Notes under the pieces: generated by a model
The model's database searches: none
Seen by the model: the letters and a program-made list of their open reading frames with translations, nothing else
Told to the model about the DNA's origin: nothing
Program-made: the position numbers and the translations under genes
Source of the DNA: CAZHGD01 sp964531735
GTDB taxonomy: Bacteria; Armatimonadota; UBA10988
Assembly: GCA_964531735.1 (NCBI GenBank)
Contig: CAZHGD010000149.1
Location: 1-18,339, forward strand
Direction: 5' to 3'
Length of the DNA: 18,339 nucleotides
Shown here: positions 7,266 to 14,362 of the stretch, in pieces
Position numbering within the stretch: position 1 is the first letter of the stretch
Layout: every line of letters begins with the position of its first letter

Positions 7266-8294
7266 TCAGTCGGTCAGCGGCAAGTCGACGAGGCGGCCGG
7301 TCTCCTCGGAACGGTACGCCGCCAACGCGATCTCCAGCGCCGCACGGCCCTCGTGGCCGTCGGTCAACGGGTGCTTGTCTTCCAGGATGCACTCGGCGAA
7401 GTGCCGTACCGCGCCAACGTGCCCCGGCACCGCCTCGACCTCGACCCGCTCATAGCCGCTGTCGCTGCCATGTCGCAGCAGGTGCAGGCCACCCAGGTTG
7501 TGCAGGTTGCCTTCGGTGCCGCTGATCCACATCAGCTCGTACCAGAGCGCGCCGGCCTTGGTGTTGCCGTGCGGGTCATAGCCCTGTCCGCGAATGAACC
7601 AGTTGATCACGGCGTCGCCCAGCGCGCCGGACGTGAACCGCAGCGGCACCACGCCGACGGTCTCGCCCTCCATGCGCTCGGGGATGACCTTGGTCAGGCC
7701 GGCCACTTGCGCCACGTCGCCGGCGTACCAGCGCATCAAATCGAGCTGGTGGCACAAGCAGCTCGCAATCGCGCCGCCACCCAGCCGTGCCTTGCTCGCG
7801 CCCCAGCCGCCGGCCAGGTTGACGTCCTGGTTGTGGTCGAACCGCAGACAGAGCAGCTCACCCAGCGCGCCGTCGTCGATCAGCTCCTTGATCTTGGCGT
7901 ATACGGTGTGGTAGCGCCGGTCGTGGCAGACCATCAGCTTGACGCCGGCCCGATCGGTGGCGGCGATCATGTCGTCGCACTCGGCCAGCGTGCAGGCCAT
8001 GACCTTCTCGACCAGCACGTGCTTGCCGGCCTCGGCCGCCGCGATGGTGGCCGGCGCGTGCAGGTCGTGCGGCAGCACGATGTCCACCGCGTCGACCAGG
8101 TCGCTGGCCAGCATCGCATCCCACGAGTCGAAGACCATCGCGCCGCCGGCCGCCGCGGCCAGTGCCACCGCGGCCTCGGGTCGCACATCGGCCACCGCCG
8201 TGATCTCGACCAACTCGGGGCACCGCTGATAGCCCGCCAGATGCGCCCGCGAGATGCCGCCCGCACCCACGAAACCGACCCGAACCTTGTCCAT
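7266..8294 (-). CDS. Gfo/Idh/MocA-family NAD(P)-dependent oxidoreductase
   Basis: A 342-residue oxidoreductase with an N-terminal Rossmann domain. It begins VRVGFVGAGGIS (residues 4-15, the G-x-G-x-x-G dinucleotide motif), followed by the acidic end of strand 2 (AVADVRPE). The family's E-K-P motif appears as VLVEKVMACT, keeping Glu96 and Lys97 but with Val for Pro. The C-terminal alpha/beta substrate domain contains GGGAIASCLCHQLDLMRW (173-190), with His182 and Asp185 at the conserved catalytic-site positions. Members oxidise or epimerise sugars, inositols and sugar acids through a bound or exchanging nicotinamide cofactor. The open frame extends to 8384, but the ATG at 8292-8294 is the likely start: it directly precedes the Rossmann strand and has GAGG six bases upstream. 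The extra 30 residues upstream look random. The gene is divergent from the TIM-barrel sugar isomerase-like gene and convergent with the isochorismatase-like gene. The substrate cannot be assigned. Confidence 0.92.
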   Translation of the reverse strand: MDKVRVGFVGAGGISRAHLAGYQRCPELVEITAVADVRPEAAVALAAAAGGAMVFDSWDAMLASDLVDAVDIVLPHDLHAPATIAAAEAGKHVLVEKVMACTLAECDDMIAATDRAGVKLMVCHDRRYHTVYAKIKELIDDGALGELLCLRFDHNQDVNLAGGWGASKARLGGGAIASCLCHQLDLMRWYAGDVAQVAGLTKVIPERMEGETVGVVPLRFTSGALGDAVINWFIRGQGYDPHGNTKAGALWYELMWISGTEGNLHNLGGLHLLRHGSDSGYERVEVEAVPGHVGAVRHFAECILEDKHPLTDGHEGRAALEIALAAYRSEETGRLVDLPLTD

Positions 8295-8333
8295 CTGCCA
8301 CCTCTTCCGCCCAGGCGCAACACTTCGCCGTCT

Positions 8334-8399
8334 GCGGTCGTTGGCCTCCTCGACCAGGGGAGGATCAGCCGCGGGCACGGCCAACGCGCCGCTGACCGC
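8334..8399. repeat. Nested inverted repeats in a divergent intergenic region
   Basis: The 119-base gap between the oxidoreductase and TIM-barrel genes contains three nested inverted repeats. The outer arms are GCGGTC (8334-8339) and GACCGC (8394-8399). The middle arms, CGTTGGCC (8339-8346) and GGCCAACG (8379-8386), are a perfect 8-base match and share the C at 8339 with the outer left arm. The inner arms are CCTCC (8345-8349) and GGAGG (8359-8363), which overlap the middle left arm and so compete with it. The right outer arm stops just before the GGGAG ribosome site (8402-8406) of the downstream gene. It could act as a folded mRNA leader or as a DNA operator serving both divergent genes. No sigma70 promoter is obvious in the gap. 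The match is in the sequence; the role is inferred. Confidence 0.45.
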
Positions 8400-8413
8400 G
8401 TGGGAGTGCAGTC

Positions 8414-9397
8414 ATGCGCATCGGCCTCGACGTCTTCACCATCAGCCCGCTGCAACTCGGGCCGTACCCGATTCTCGACTGGTTGGTCGACCACCAGCTC
8501 GACGGCGCGCTGTTCGGCCGCATGGAGGGCCTCGACGCCGGCCTGGACGCAGGCGCTCTACGCGACTTCCGGGCCACCGCCGACGGGCGCGGGCTGTTCT
8601 GCGACGTCAGCGCGCCCACCTGCAACCCTTGCCTCGTCGCCGACGCCGACGCGCTGCTCGCCGAGGCCACCCGCCATGTCGAGCTGGCCGCGTCCATCGG
8701 CTGGCACGAGCTGCACAGCTCGCTCGGCAGCGACGCCAATCGCTACCAGCATCCGGTGCGCTGGCCGGATCAGCTCCGCGCCTCCGCGGACTTCATCCGC
8801 CGCCTGGGACCGGTGCTGCGCGCCAACGGCAGCCGCGTCAACCTGGAGACGCACGGCGACACCACCACCTTCGAGCTGGTCCGGCTGGTCGAGGACGTCG
8901 GCCCCGACATCTGCGGCATCTGCCTGGACACCGCCAACGTGCTCTGCCACGCCGAGGACCCGACCTTGGCCGCGCGCCGCGCCGCGCCGTACACGCACCT
9001 GACCCACGCCAAGGACGGCGCCCTGTACTTCAGCCCCAACGGTTACTCTCGCCAGGGCAAGCCCATCGGCCAGGGCGTGCTCGATTGGACGCTGATCCTG
9101 CAGGCGCTCGGTGAGTTCAGCCCGATGCTGCCGCTGACCATCGAGGACCACAAGTGGCTGTTCGAGTTCGCCATCTACGAGCGCTGGTGGCGACAGCACC
9201 ATCCCGACCTGACGGTGGAGGAACTGGCGCGGGTCATCAAACTGGTGGCCCTGTCGGAGCAGCGCTACGCCGACGGCACCTGGCCGCGGCCCGCCGACTA
9301 CGAGGCGGTGCCGTACCTGGAACAGCTCGAGGAGCGCGTCGCGGCCGGGCGCGACCACCTGCGAGAGGTCGTGGCCAAGCTGGGCTACGCCGAGTAG
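8414..9397 (+). CDS. Sugar phosphate isomerase/epimerase-like TIM-barrel protein
   Basis: A 327-residue protein of the xylose isomerase-like TIM-barrel superfamily (AP endonuclease 2 / sugar epimerase type). It begins with the strand MRIGLDVFTI. Four residues match the usual metal-binding set at strand ends: Glu145 in VNLETHGDT, Asp172 in ICLDTANV, His198 in HLTHAKDG and Glu244 in LTIEDHK. This suggests an active metal-dependent isomerase, epimerase or dehydratase rather than a decayed copy. No signal peptide is present, so it should be cytoplasmic. The C-terminal 70 residues after the barrel form helices (EELARVIKLVALSEQRY, EQLEERVAAGRDHLREVV). GGGAG-type sequence at 8402-8406 lies 7 bases before the ATG. 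The stop is one base from the stop of the convergent enolase-superfamily gene. Members adjoining Gfo/Idh/MocA oxidoreductases are common in sugar and inositol catabolic loci, which fits here, but the substrate is not readable. Confidence 0.88.
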   Translation: MRIGLDVFTISPLQLGPYPILDWLVDHQLDGALFGRMEGLDAGLDAGALRDFRATADGRGLFCDVSAPTCNPCLVADADALLAEATRHVELAASIGWHELHSSLGSDANRYQHPVRWPDQLRASADFIRRLGPVLRANGSRVNLETHGDTTTFELVRLVEDVGPDICGICLDTANVLCHAEDPTLAARRAAPYTHLTHAKDGALYFSPNGYSRQGKPIGQGVLDWTLILQALGEFSPMLPLTIEDHKWLFEFAIYERWWRQHHPDLTVEELARVIKLVALSEQRYADGTWPRPADYEAVPYLEQLEERVAAGRDHLREVVAKLGYAE

Positions 9398-9398
9398 C

Positions 9399-10577
9399 TC
9401 ACACCTCCGGCGTCCGGTACAACACCCGTCCCGCGACCTTGATCTCCACCTCGACCAGGTACCGCCGCACGGTGGCCAGGTCCGGCTCCAGGCCGAGACC
9501 CGGCGCGTCGGGCGCGGTCACCTCGCCGTTGGCGTCCGGGAGCAGGCGCTGCGTGGTCAGGTCGGCCGCCAACGGCTTCAGCTCCAGCGGGTACTCGCAG
9601 AGGCGGTGGTCGGCCAGGCCGGCGTAGGGTTGCAGCGACGCGCTCAGCGCCAGATGCGAGGTGAAGGTGTGGTTGACGTAGGTCACTCCGCGCGCCTGCG
9701 CATGATCGGCCACGCGCCGGGCCGGTCCGAGCCCGCCGATGCGCCCGGCGTCGACCTGGATGTAGCCGACGCCGCCATGGTCGATCAGCGTCATCGCCTG
9801 GTGCTCCAGGTGGCTACCTTCGCCGCCGGCCAGTCGCACCGGCGCCGACTGCGCCGCCAGCGCACCATAGGCACTCACCGCCGCGCCCGGGAACGGTTCC
9901 TCCAACCAGGTCACGCGCTGCTCGCGCAGCGCCGGCAGGCGCGCCGCCGCCGCCGCCACATCCTCGCCCCAGACCGTGCCCGCATCGACCAGCAGGACGC
10001 CGTCCGGTCCCAGGCCCTCGCGCGCGGCGGCCACCTGATCGGCATCGTCGGCAACTGTGCCGCAGCCATACGGTCCCCAACCGAACTTCGCGGCCCGGTA
10101 GCCACGCGCGGCGATGGCGCGCGCCTTGCCCAGCGTCTCGGCCGCGTCGGCTCCGAACAGCACCGACGCATAGGGTAGCTTCGGGCACGCGCGCGAGTAG
10201 CCCAGCAGCCGCCAGGCCGGCTCGCCGCGCACGCGGCCGAGCAGGTCCCACAGCGCAATCTCGATGCCCGACAGGATGTGGTCGGCCTGCAGCAGGTCAA
10301 AACTGCGCGAGCGCACGCGGTGGGTGATGGCCGCGATGTCCTCCGCCGTCTCGAGGCGTTCGCCCAGCACCGAGTCCAGCACCGGGTGGCAGGCACTGTG
10401 CGACATCGGGCAGACGAGCCCGGCCAACGACGGCAGCGGCGCGGCCTCGCCTTCGCCCCACCCCACCGCGTCGCCCGCGCGCACCCGCACGAGGAACGCG
10501 TCCTGGCTGCCGTCACCAATGTCCAGCACTTCGGGCATCGACAGGTAGCAGGCGTCGACCGCGTCAATCCGAGCCAT
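9399..10577 (-). CDS. Enolase-superfamily (mandelate racemase/muconate lactonizing) enzyme, probable sugar-acid dehydratase
   Basis: A 392-residue enolase-superfamily protein with the N-terminal capping domain (1-130) and the modified TIM barrel. The three magnesium ligands are visible: Asp198 in LLVDAG, Glu226 in WLEEPF and Glu253 in AGGEGS. The barrel's general acid/base pair is present as Asp276 in QVDAGRIGG and His303 in YVNHTF, which places it with the mandelate racemase-like group, many of which dehydrate sugar acids to 2-keto-3-deoxy acids. The usual K-x-K on strand 2 reads AAKFGWG, so Lys164 is kept but the second Lys is Gly166. The ATG at 10575-10577 has GAGGA on the minus strand six bases upstream. 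The gene lies 13 bases downstream of the short-chain dehydrogenase gene, so the two are almost surely one operon. A dehydrogenase-dehydratase pair fits oxidative sugar catabolism. Racemase or cycloisomerase activity is not excluded. Confidence 0.9.
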   Translation of the reverse strand: MARIDAVDACYLSMPEVLDIGDGSQDAFLVRVRAGDAVGWGEGEAAPLPSLAGLVCPMSHSACHPVLDSVLGERLETAEDIAAITHRVRSRSFDLLQADHILSGIEIALWDLLGRVRGEPAWRLLGYSRACPKLPYASVLFGADAAETLGKARAIAARGYRAAKFGWGPYGCGTVADDADQVAAAREGLGPDGVLLVDAGTVWGEDVAAAAARLPALREQRVTWLEEPFPGAAVSAYGALAAQSAPVRLAGGEGSHLEHQAMTLIDHGGVGYIQVDAGRIGGLGPARRVADHAQARGVTYVNHTFTSHLALSASLQPYAGLADHRLCEYPLELKPLAADLTTQRLLPDANGEVTAPDAPGLGLEPDLATVRRYLVEVEIKVAGRVLYRTPEV

Positions 10578-10590
10578 GGCTGTCCTCGCT

Positions 10591-11346
10591 TCAGAAGGTG
10601 ATGGTCAGGCCGCCGTCCACAGTCAGCACCTGGCCGGTGATGTAGCTGGCATCGGGGCCAGCCAGGAACCAGGCGACGCCGGCCACTTCCTCGGGCTGGC
10701 CCGGCCGCCGCAAGGGCAGGTGGTGCCCGTCGAGGTAATTGGCGCGGAACCAGTCGGACGCCAGCTCGTCGACGCCGTTGACCACGCTCATCGGCGTCTC
10801 GATGAACCCCGGCGCGATGGCATTGACCAGGATGCCACGCGGCGCCAGTTCCAGCGCCAGGGCGCGGCAGAGCTGCTCGATGGCGGCCTTGCCGGCGCTG
10901 TAGGCCGACGCGCCGACCTCGGCGCGGCCGCTGTGAACCGAGGTGAGGTGGACCATCCGGCCACCCGAGCCCATCAGGTCGGCCGCCAACCGGCTGAGTC
11001 GCCAGGCGCCGTCGAGCAGCGGGTCGAAGGCGGCCCGCCAGCCTGCGTACGTGCCGGTGGCCGCCTCGACCGGCACGAAGGCCCCGGCGCAGTTGACCAG
11101 CACCTCGAGACCGCCCCACGCGGTCGCGAGGTGCTGGCGCAGCGCCTCGGCCAGCGCCGGCGTGGCATAGTCGCCGGCGACCACGAGGTGGTCGCCGGCC
11201 GCCAGCTCGTCACGCACCCGCTGCAACTGCGCCTCGCGGCGCGCGGTCAGGCAGACATCGCAGCCACCGGCCGCGAACCGCAACGCGGTGGCGCGGCCGA
11301 TGCCGGACGAGGCACCCGAGACCAGCACTCGGCGTCGTGGACCCAA
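10591..11346 (-). CDS. Short-chain dehydrogenase/reductase (SDR), TTG start
   Basis: A classical SDR of 251 residues. The Rossmann nucleotide motif is VSGASSGIG (residues 9-17), NCAG is at 85-88, and the catalytic residues are Ser136 (LTSVHSG), Tyr149 and Lys153 (SAYSAGK). The C-terminal YITGQVLTVDGGLTITF is typical of NAD(P)-dependent sugar or 3-oxoacyl dehydrogenases. The open frame runs on to 11562, but that extension would overlap the divergent exported-protein gene and is unlike any SDR N-terminus. A TTG at 11344-11346 directly precedes the first beta strand and has GGGAGGA on the minus strand 5 bases upstream, so I place the start there. It is the first gene of a two-gene unit with the enolase-superfamily enzyme. 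A polyol/sugar dehydrogenase or 2-keto-3-deoxy acid dehydrogenase role is the natural guess from that pairing. Confidence 0.9.
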   Translation of the reverse strand: MGPRRRVLVSGASSGIGRATALRFAAGGCDVCLTARREAQLQRVRDELAAGDHLVVAGDYATPALAEALRQHLATAWGGLEVLVNCAGAFVPVEAATGTYAGWRAAFDPLLDGAWRLSRLAADLMGSGGRMVHLTSVHSGRAEVGASAYSAGKAAIEQLCRALALELAPRGILVNAIAPGFIETPMSVVNGVDELASDWFRANYLDGHHLPLRRPGQPEEVAGVAWFLAGPDASYITGQVLTVDGGLTITF

Positions 11347-11351
11347 GGCCG

Positions 11352-11358
11352 TCCTCCC
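11352..11358 (-). promoter_or_regulatory. Ribosome binding site that fixes the SDR TTG start
   Basis: The minus strand reads GGGAGGA here, 5 bases before TTG at 11344-11346. It is among the strongest Shine-Dalgarno matches in the window and decides for the 251-residue SDR over the 323-residue frame. Confidence 0.65.
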
Positions 11359-11407
11359 GCCGGGCGTGGTTCGCCGCCCGTGGCCGCCCGCCCTGCTCGG
11401 CCCGCCG

Positions 11408-11448
11408 AACCGGTGGCAGCCACGCGCTCCGTGGACTATGATCCGGTT
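11408..11448 (+). promoter_or_regulatory. Candidate promoter with palindromic operator in its spacer
   Basis: The 133-base gap between the divergent SDR and exported-protein genes holds a compact nested arrangement. A -10-like TATGAT (11437-11442) lies 17 bases from a weak -35-like TGGCAG (11414-11419). The spacer holds a perfect inverted repeat, CCACG (11420-11424) and CGTGG (11430-11434), with 5 bases between the arms. Outside both hexamers is a second perfect repeat, AACCGG (11408-11413) and CCGGTT (11443-11448). Transcription would begin about 30 bases before the ATG at 11480. A palindrome in a promoter spacer is a typical operator position for a dimeric regulator. The -35 is poor and no regulator gene is in the window, so the promoter call is tentative; the repeats themselves are exact. 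Confidence 0.4.
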
Positions 11449-11469
11449 GAGGCCGGACGGCGTTCCTGT

Positions 11470-11473
11470 GGAG
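11470..11473 (+). promoter_or_regulatory. Ribosome binding site for the exported multidomain protein
   Basis: GGAG lies 6 bases before the third of three consecutive ATG codons (11474, 11477 and 11480). This favours 11480, which also gives a normal signal peptide, over the upstream ATG at 11438 and the frame's first possible start at 11288. Confidence 0.5.
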
Positions 11474-11479
11474 ATGATG

Positions 11480-14338
11480 ATGCGATCGACTCTGCGGGTC
11501 GTGCTCGGGTGGGTAGTCGGGTGCAGCGTCGGTTGGTCTGAACCGGCAGCAGCTTGGGACAATGACGCTCACTACGCGCTGGTCTACTACCTCGCCACCC
11601 GCATCGGCTACACGCCGCAGCAGACGCACCAAGTGGCCAGCGCCGCCGTGGACATCGACTGGGATCCGCTGACCGAGCCGCTGCAGGTGGGCAACGTGGT
11701 CAGTTGGAACGGTGACGCTCAGACGCCGCGCGTACTGTTCCACGCGTTCATGGACACCCGCACCTACGAGAAGGTGTACCAGGCCCGCGTCGACGCCGGC
11801 GATGCGCCCACCCGTGCCAAACGGCTGGCCATCGACGCAGCCGCGGACCAGCGTGACCAGTACCAGAAGTGGTTCTTCAAGCACGTGGTCGGCAACGGCA
11901 ACTGCGGCGTCTACATCCACTTCTACCAGGACATCTTCAGCCACGGCAAGTACTGGAGTTGGGCCGGACATCCCGAGATGGGCCACGGTCCCGACTTCCT
12001 GAGCTACCTGCCGAAGGCATCGCGTGACATGCTGCAGGGCACCATCGCCGAGCTGCAGCGCTGGATGCACTTGTGCCTACCGCGCGAGCCGCGGACACCG
12101 AACGCCGACGAAGCCGCGCGCCTGCTCGACCGCCTGATCGCAGTCAATCCCTACAACTCCTGGGAGAACCGCTACTTCAGCTTCAACATGGCCGGCCGCG
12201 GCGTGCCCGATGAGAGCTTGGCCCGAGACGAGGTGCGGAAGGTCATCGGCGGCCTGTCCATCCCGGACCCGCTGAAGTACACCTTCGACAAGATCGGCGA
12301 CTCTGCGTCGGACCAGTGGAAGGTGGCCGACTGCGTGCCGCCGACCGGCGTCCTGCGCGTCAAGGTGCTCGACGAAGCCAACGGCGACCCGCTCACGGGG
12401 GCCAAGGTCGAGGTGTTCCTGGCCGGCTCGAACACGGTGCAGCACACGGCGCAGACAGCCAACGGCCTCGCCGACTTCGCCGCCATCGCCGGCGGCGCGG
12501 GCCAGGTCAACGTGCGGGCCTCGCTCAAGGGCTACCGCTCGTCGAACTTGGTCTCGGCGAAGATCGAGAACCTGCCCGATGAACCGCCAGCGGTCGCGGT
12601 GGTGCGCTTGCAGCGCGGCGAGGACGCCAAGCCCGACACCGGCGCCAAGCGCACCGTCTGGGTCCTCCAGACGGGCTACCCGAAGATGGAAGGCACCAGC
12701 TTCGTGCCGGGGCGGTCGGACAACCACTTCGTCGGTGGGCGCTGGGAACTGAATCTGCCGAACTCGCCGGACGGGCCGCTATACGGACTGATGGAGTGCA
12801 CCGGCTGGTCAGCCAACCATGTGACCGTGCGCACCGTGGCCAAGTACTCCGGCAAGCAGCATGACCGCCAGTTCACCTACCGCTGGGACGGCGCCGTCCC
12901 GCGGGTCATCGTGCCCGGTGAGACCAAGCTGGCTCGACAGGCGACCGGGACCGCGACCGGCGAGGGACGGGTCGGCGAGCCGGTCGCCTACTCGCGAGCC
13001 CGCTTCGCGATTGGCATCGGGCCGTCGTCCTACGTCGGCCAGAAATGGGACGATGCCGGCGCCGCCGAGCTCGGCCTCCTGGGCGACTGCGACTACCGGC
13101 CCACCCGCGAGCACCGCGGCAGTTCGACCGCCGGCTATCAGGGCGACTGGCGCACACTGCCCAACGGCCGCACGCGCGACAAGGCCTTCTTTTCCGTGGC
13201 CGCCATGTGCCACCTCGCGACGCCGTTCGCGGGTCAGGGACGCGGCTTTACCATGGACGGCTCGATACGCGTCTGGTGGGACTACGAGCCGAAGGAACTC
13301 ACCGCGGCGCAGATCCGCGAGTTGCAGAGCGGGGGCGACCTCCAACCAACCGATCAGCCGCAGCCGAACTTCCAGGGCGGCCCGGCCATCGACACGCCGC
13401 TGACCCGCCCGACGCAGACCGATTACCGCGGCCAGCATGACCGCACTGGGCCGCCCGCGGGGCCGGGCTACAAGGTCCTGCAGATGTCGGCGGGTTCCGC
13501 GGTCTCGATCGGCGGCAAGCCAGCCCAGGAACTCACCGAAGGCGCCGACATCCCCGCCGGCTACGTGCTCTACTGGCGCAACCCCGGCACCAAGGTGCTG
13601 GTCATCCGGTTCCCCGACGGCACCGAGATGTCGCTGATGCCCGGCTCCGAGGCGCAGGTCTCGCCGGCCCGCGTGATCATCCTGGTCAACGGCGGCTTCG
13701 ACTTCGACAACTCCCGCGCCACCGACAAGCGGCCCTACGACGTGGTCACGCCGAACGCCGGGGTGAGTAACGACGGCACGATCTACAGCGTGCGCTACGA
13801 CGCCAGGGACAAGCAGACCAAGGTGGCCGTCAAGGAAGGCTCGGTCAAGGTCACCAGCGCGGCAGCCGGCCAGCAACCCAAGCAACTGGGCGCCGGCCAG
13901 GAGACCACCGTGGGCGCGGGCGGTCCATCGGTCGAGCAGCCCACCACGCCCGGAGGGCCTGGCGAGCCGCCGAAGCCGCCGGCGACGCGGGAGGCCACGG
14001 CCGACGTGGACCGCGACAAGATCATCGTCTGCCGGCGCTACAATCGCACCACCATGGAGCCGGAAGGCAAGGCCGACGTCTTCCGCATGGTGCCGCGACT
14101 CATGGCCGGCTACGAGTTCGGCAAACAGGCGCCGCGCACCGAGATCACGATCGTGTGGCGGCGTCAGGGCGCCGAGTATGCCCGCACCACCATGATCGTG
14201 GCCGATGAGCGCGCGGGGACCTTCTGGGCGCCGTTCGGCGACGAGAACGGCCATCCGTTGCCACCGGGACCGTACCAAGTGGTAGTCATGATCGGCGGCA
14301 AAGTGGTAGCATCGCGCAGCTTCTCAATTCGGCCGTAG
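11480..14338 (+). CDS. Exported multidomain protein: zinc phospholipase C-like helical domain, regulatory beta domain, FecR domain
   Basis: A 952-residue exported protein. Residues 1-25 are a signal peptide ending EPAAA, before WDNDAHY. Residues 26-225 are helical with metal-ligand-like His and Asp: Asp27, Asp29 and His31, His88 in FHAF, His147, Asp151 and His155 in YIHFYQDIFSHGKY, and His164, His169 and Asp172 in GHPEMGHGPD. This pattern recalls zinc-dependent phospholipase C/S1-P1 nuclease-like and DUF6765-like domains. Residues about 287-377 (GVLRVKVLDEANGDPLTGAKVEV onward) look like a carboxypeptidase-regulatory or CNA-B beta sandwich. Residues 390-605 are an unassigned beta-rich region. 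Residues about 660-815 resemble a FecR domain (IRFPDGTEMSLMPGSEAQV, then YDVVTPNAGVSNDGT and VAVKEGSVKV). A Pro/Gly linker (812-838) leads to a C-terminal beta domain. The frame extends upstream to 11288, but that part is antisense to the SDR gene. The glycosidase gene starts 24 bases downstream, so they are probably cotranscribed. I cannot assign a function. Confidence 0.8.
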   Translation: MRSTLRVVLGWVVGCSVGWSEPAAAWDNDAHYALVYYLATRIGYTPQQTHQVASAAVDIDWDPLTEPLQVGNVVSWNGDAQTPRVLFHAFMDTRTYEKVYQARVDAGDAPTRAKRLAIDAAADQRDQYQKWFFKHVVGNGNCGVYIHFYQDIFSHGKYWSWAGHPEMGHGPDFLSYLPKASRDMLQGTIAELQRWMHLCLPREPRTPNADEAARLLDRLIAVNPYNSWENRYFSFNMAGRGVPDESLARDEVRKVIGGLSIPDPLKYTFDKIGDSASDQWKVADCVPPTGVLRVKVLDEANGDPLTGAKVEVFLAGSNTVQHTAQTANGLADFAAIAGGAGQVNVRASLKGYRSSNLVSAKIENLPDEPPAVAVVRLQRGEDAKPDTGAKRTVWVLQTGYPKMEGTSFVPGRSDNHFVGGRWELNLPNSPDGPLYGLMECTGWSANHVTVRTVAKYSGKQHDRQFTYRWDGAVPRVIVPGETKLARQATGTATGEGRVGEPVAYSRARFAIGIGPSSYVGQKWDDAGAAELGLLGDCDYRPTREHRGSSTAGYQGDWRTLPNGRTRDKAFFSVAAMCHLATPFAGQGRGFTMDGSIRVWWDYEPKELTAAQIRELQSGGDLQPTDQPQPNFQGGPAIDTPLTRPTQTDYRGQHDRTGPPAGPGYKVLQMSAGSAVSIGGKPAQELTEGADIPAGYVLYWRNPGTKVLVIRFPDGTEMSLMPGSEAQVSPARVIILVNGGFDFDNSRATDKRPYDVVTPNAGVSNDGTIYSVRYDARDKQTKVAVKEGSVKVTSAAAGQQPKQLGAGQETTVGAGGPSVEQPTTPGGPGEPPKPPATREATADVDRDKIIVCRRYNRTTMEPEGKADVFRMVPRLMAGYEFGKQAPRTEITIVWRRQGAEYARTTMIVADERAGTFWAPFGDENGHPLPPGPYQVVVMIGGKVVASRSFSIRP

Positions 14339-14362
14339 CCGACGGCCGGGAAGGTCGCGTCG

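Noticed and set aside
7259..7277. CTGAC...GTCAG repeat at the isochorismatase/oxidoreductase convergence
   Set aside because: The arms are 5 bases, overlap alternative copies (CTGAC-G-GTCAG) and lack a T-tract; most likely chance around two facing TGA stop codons.
7353..9002. Plus-strand 549-codon open frame spanning the oxidoreductase gene and part of the TIM-barrel gene
   Set aside because: It runs antisense through one real gene and out of frame through another, and its translation lacks any domain.
11414..11430. TGGCAG as the -24 box of a sigma54 promoter
   Set aside because: No TTGC-type -12 element lies at the required spacing here or at 16851, so sigma54 recognition is not supported.
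12809..14278. Minus-strand 489-codon open frame opposite the exported multidomain protein
   Set aside because: The plus-strand reading has recognisable domains and a signal peptide. This one is a low-complexity Arg/Gly/Ala/Leu translation with no ribosome site.
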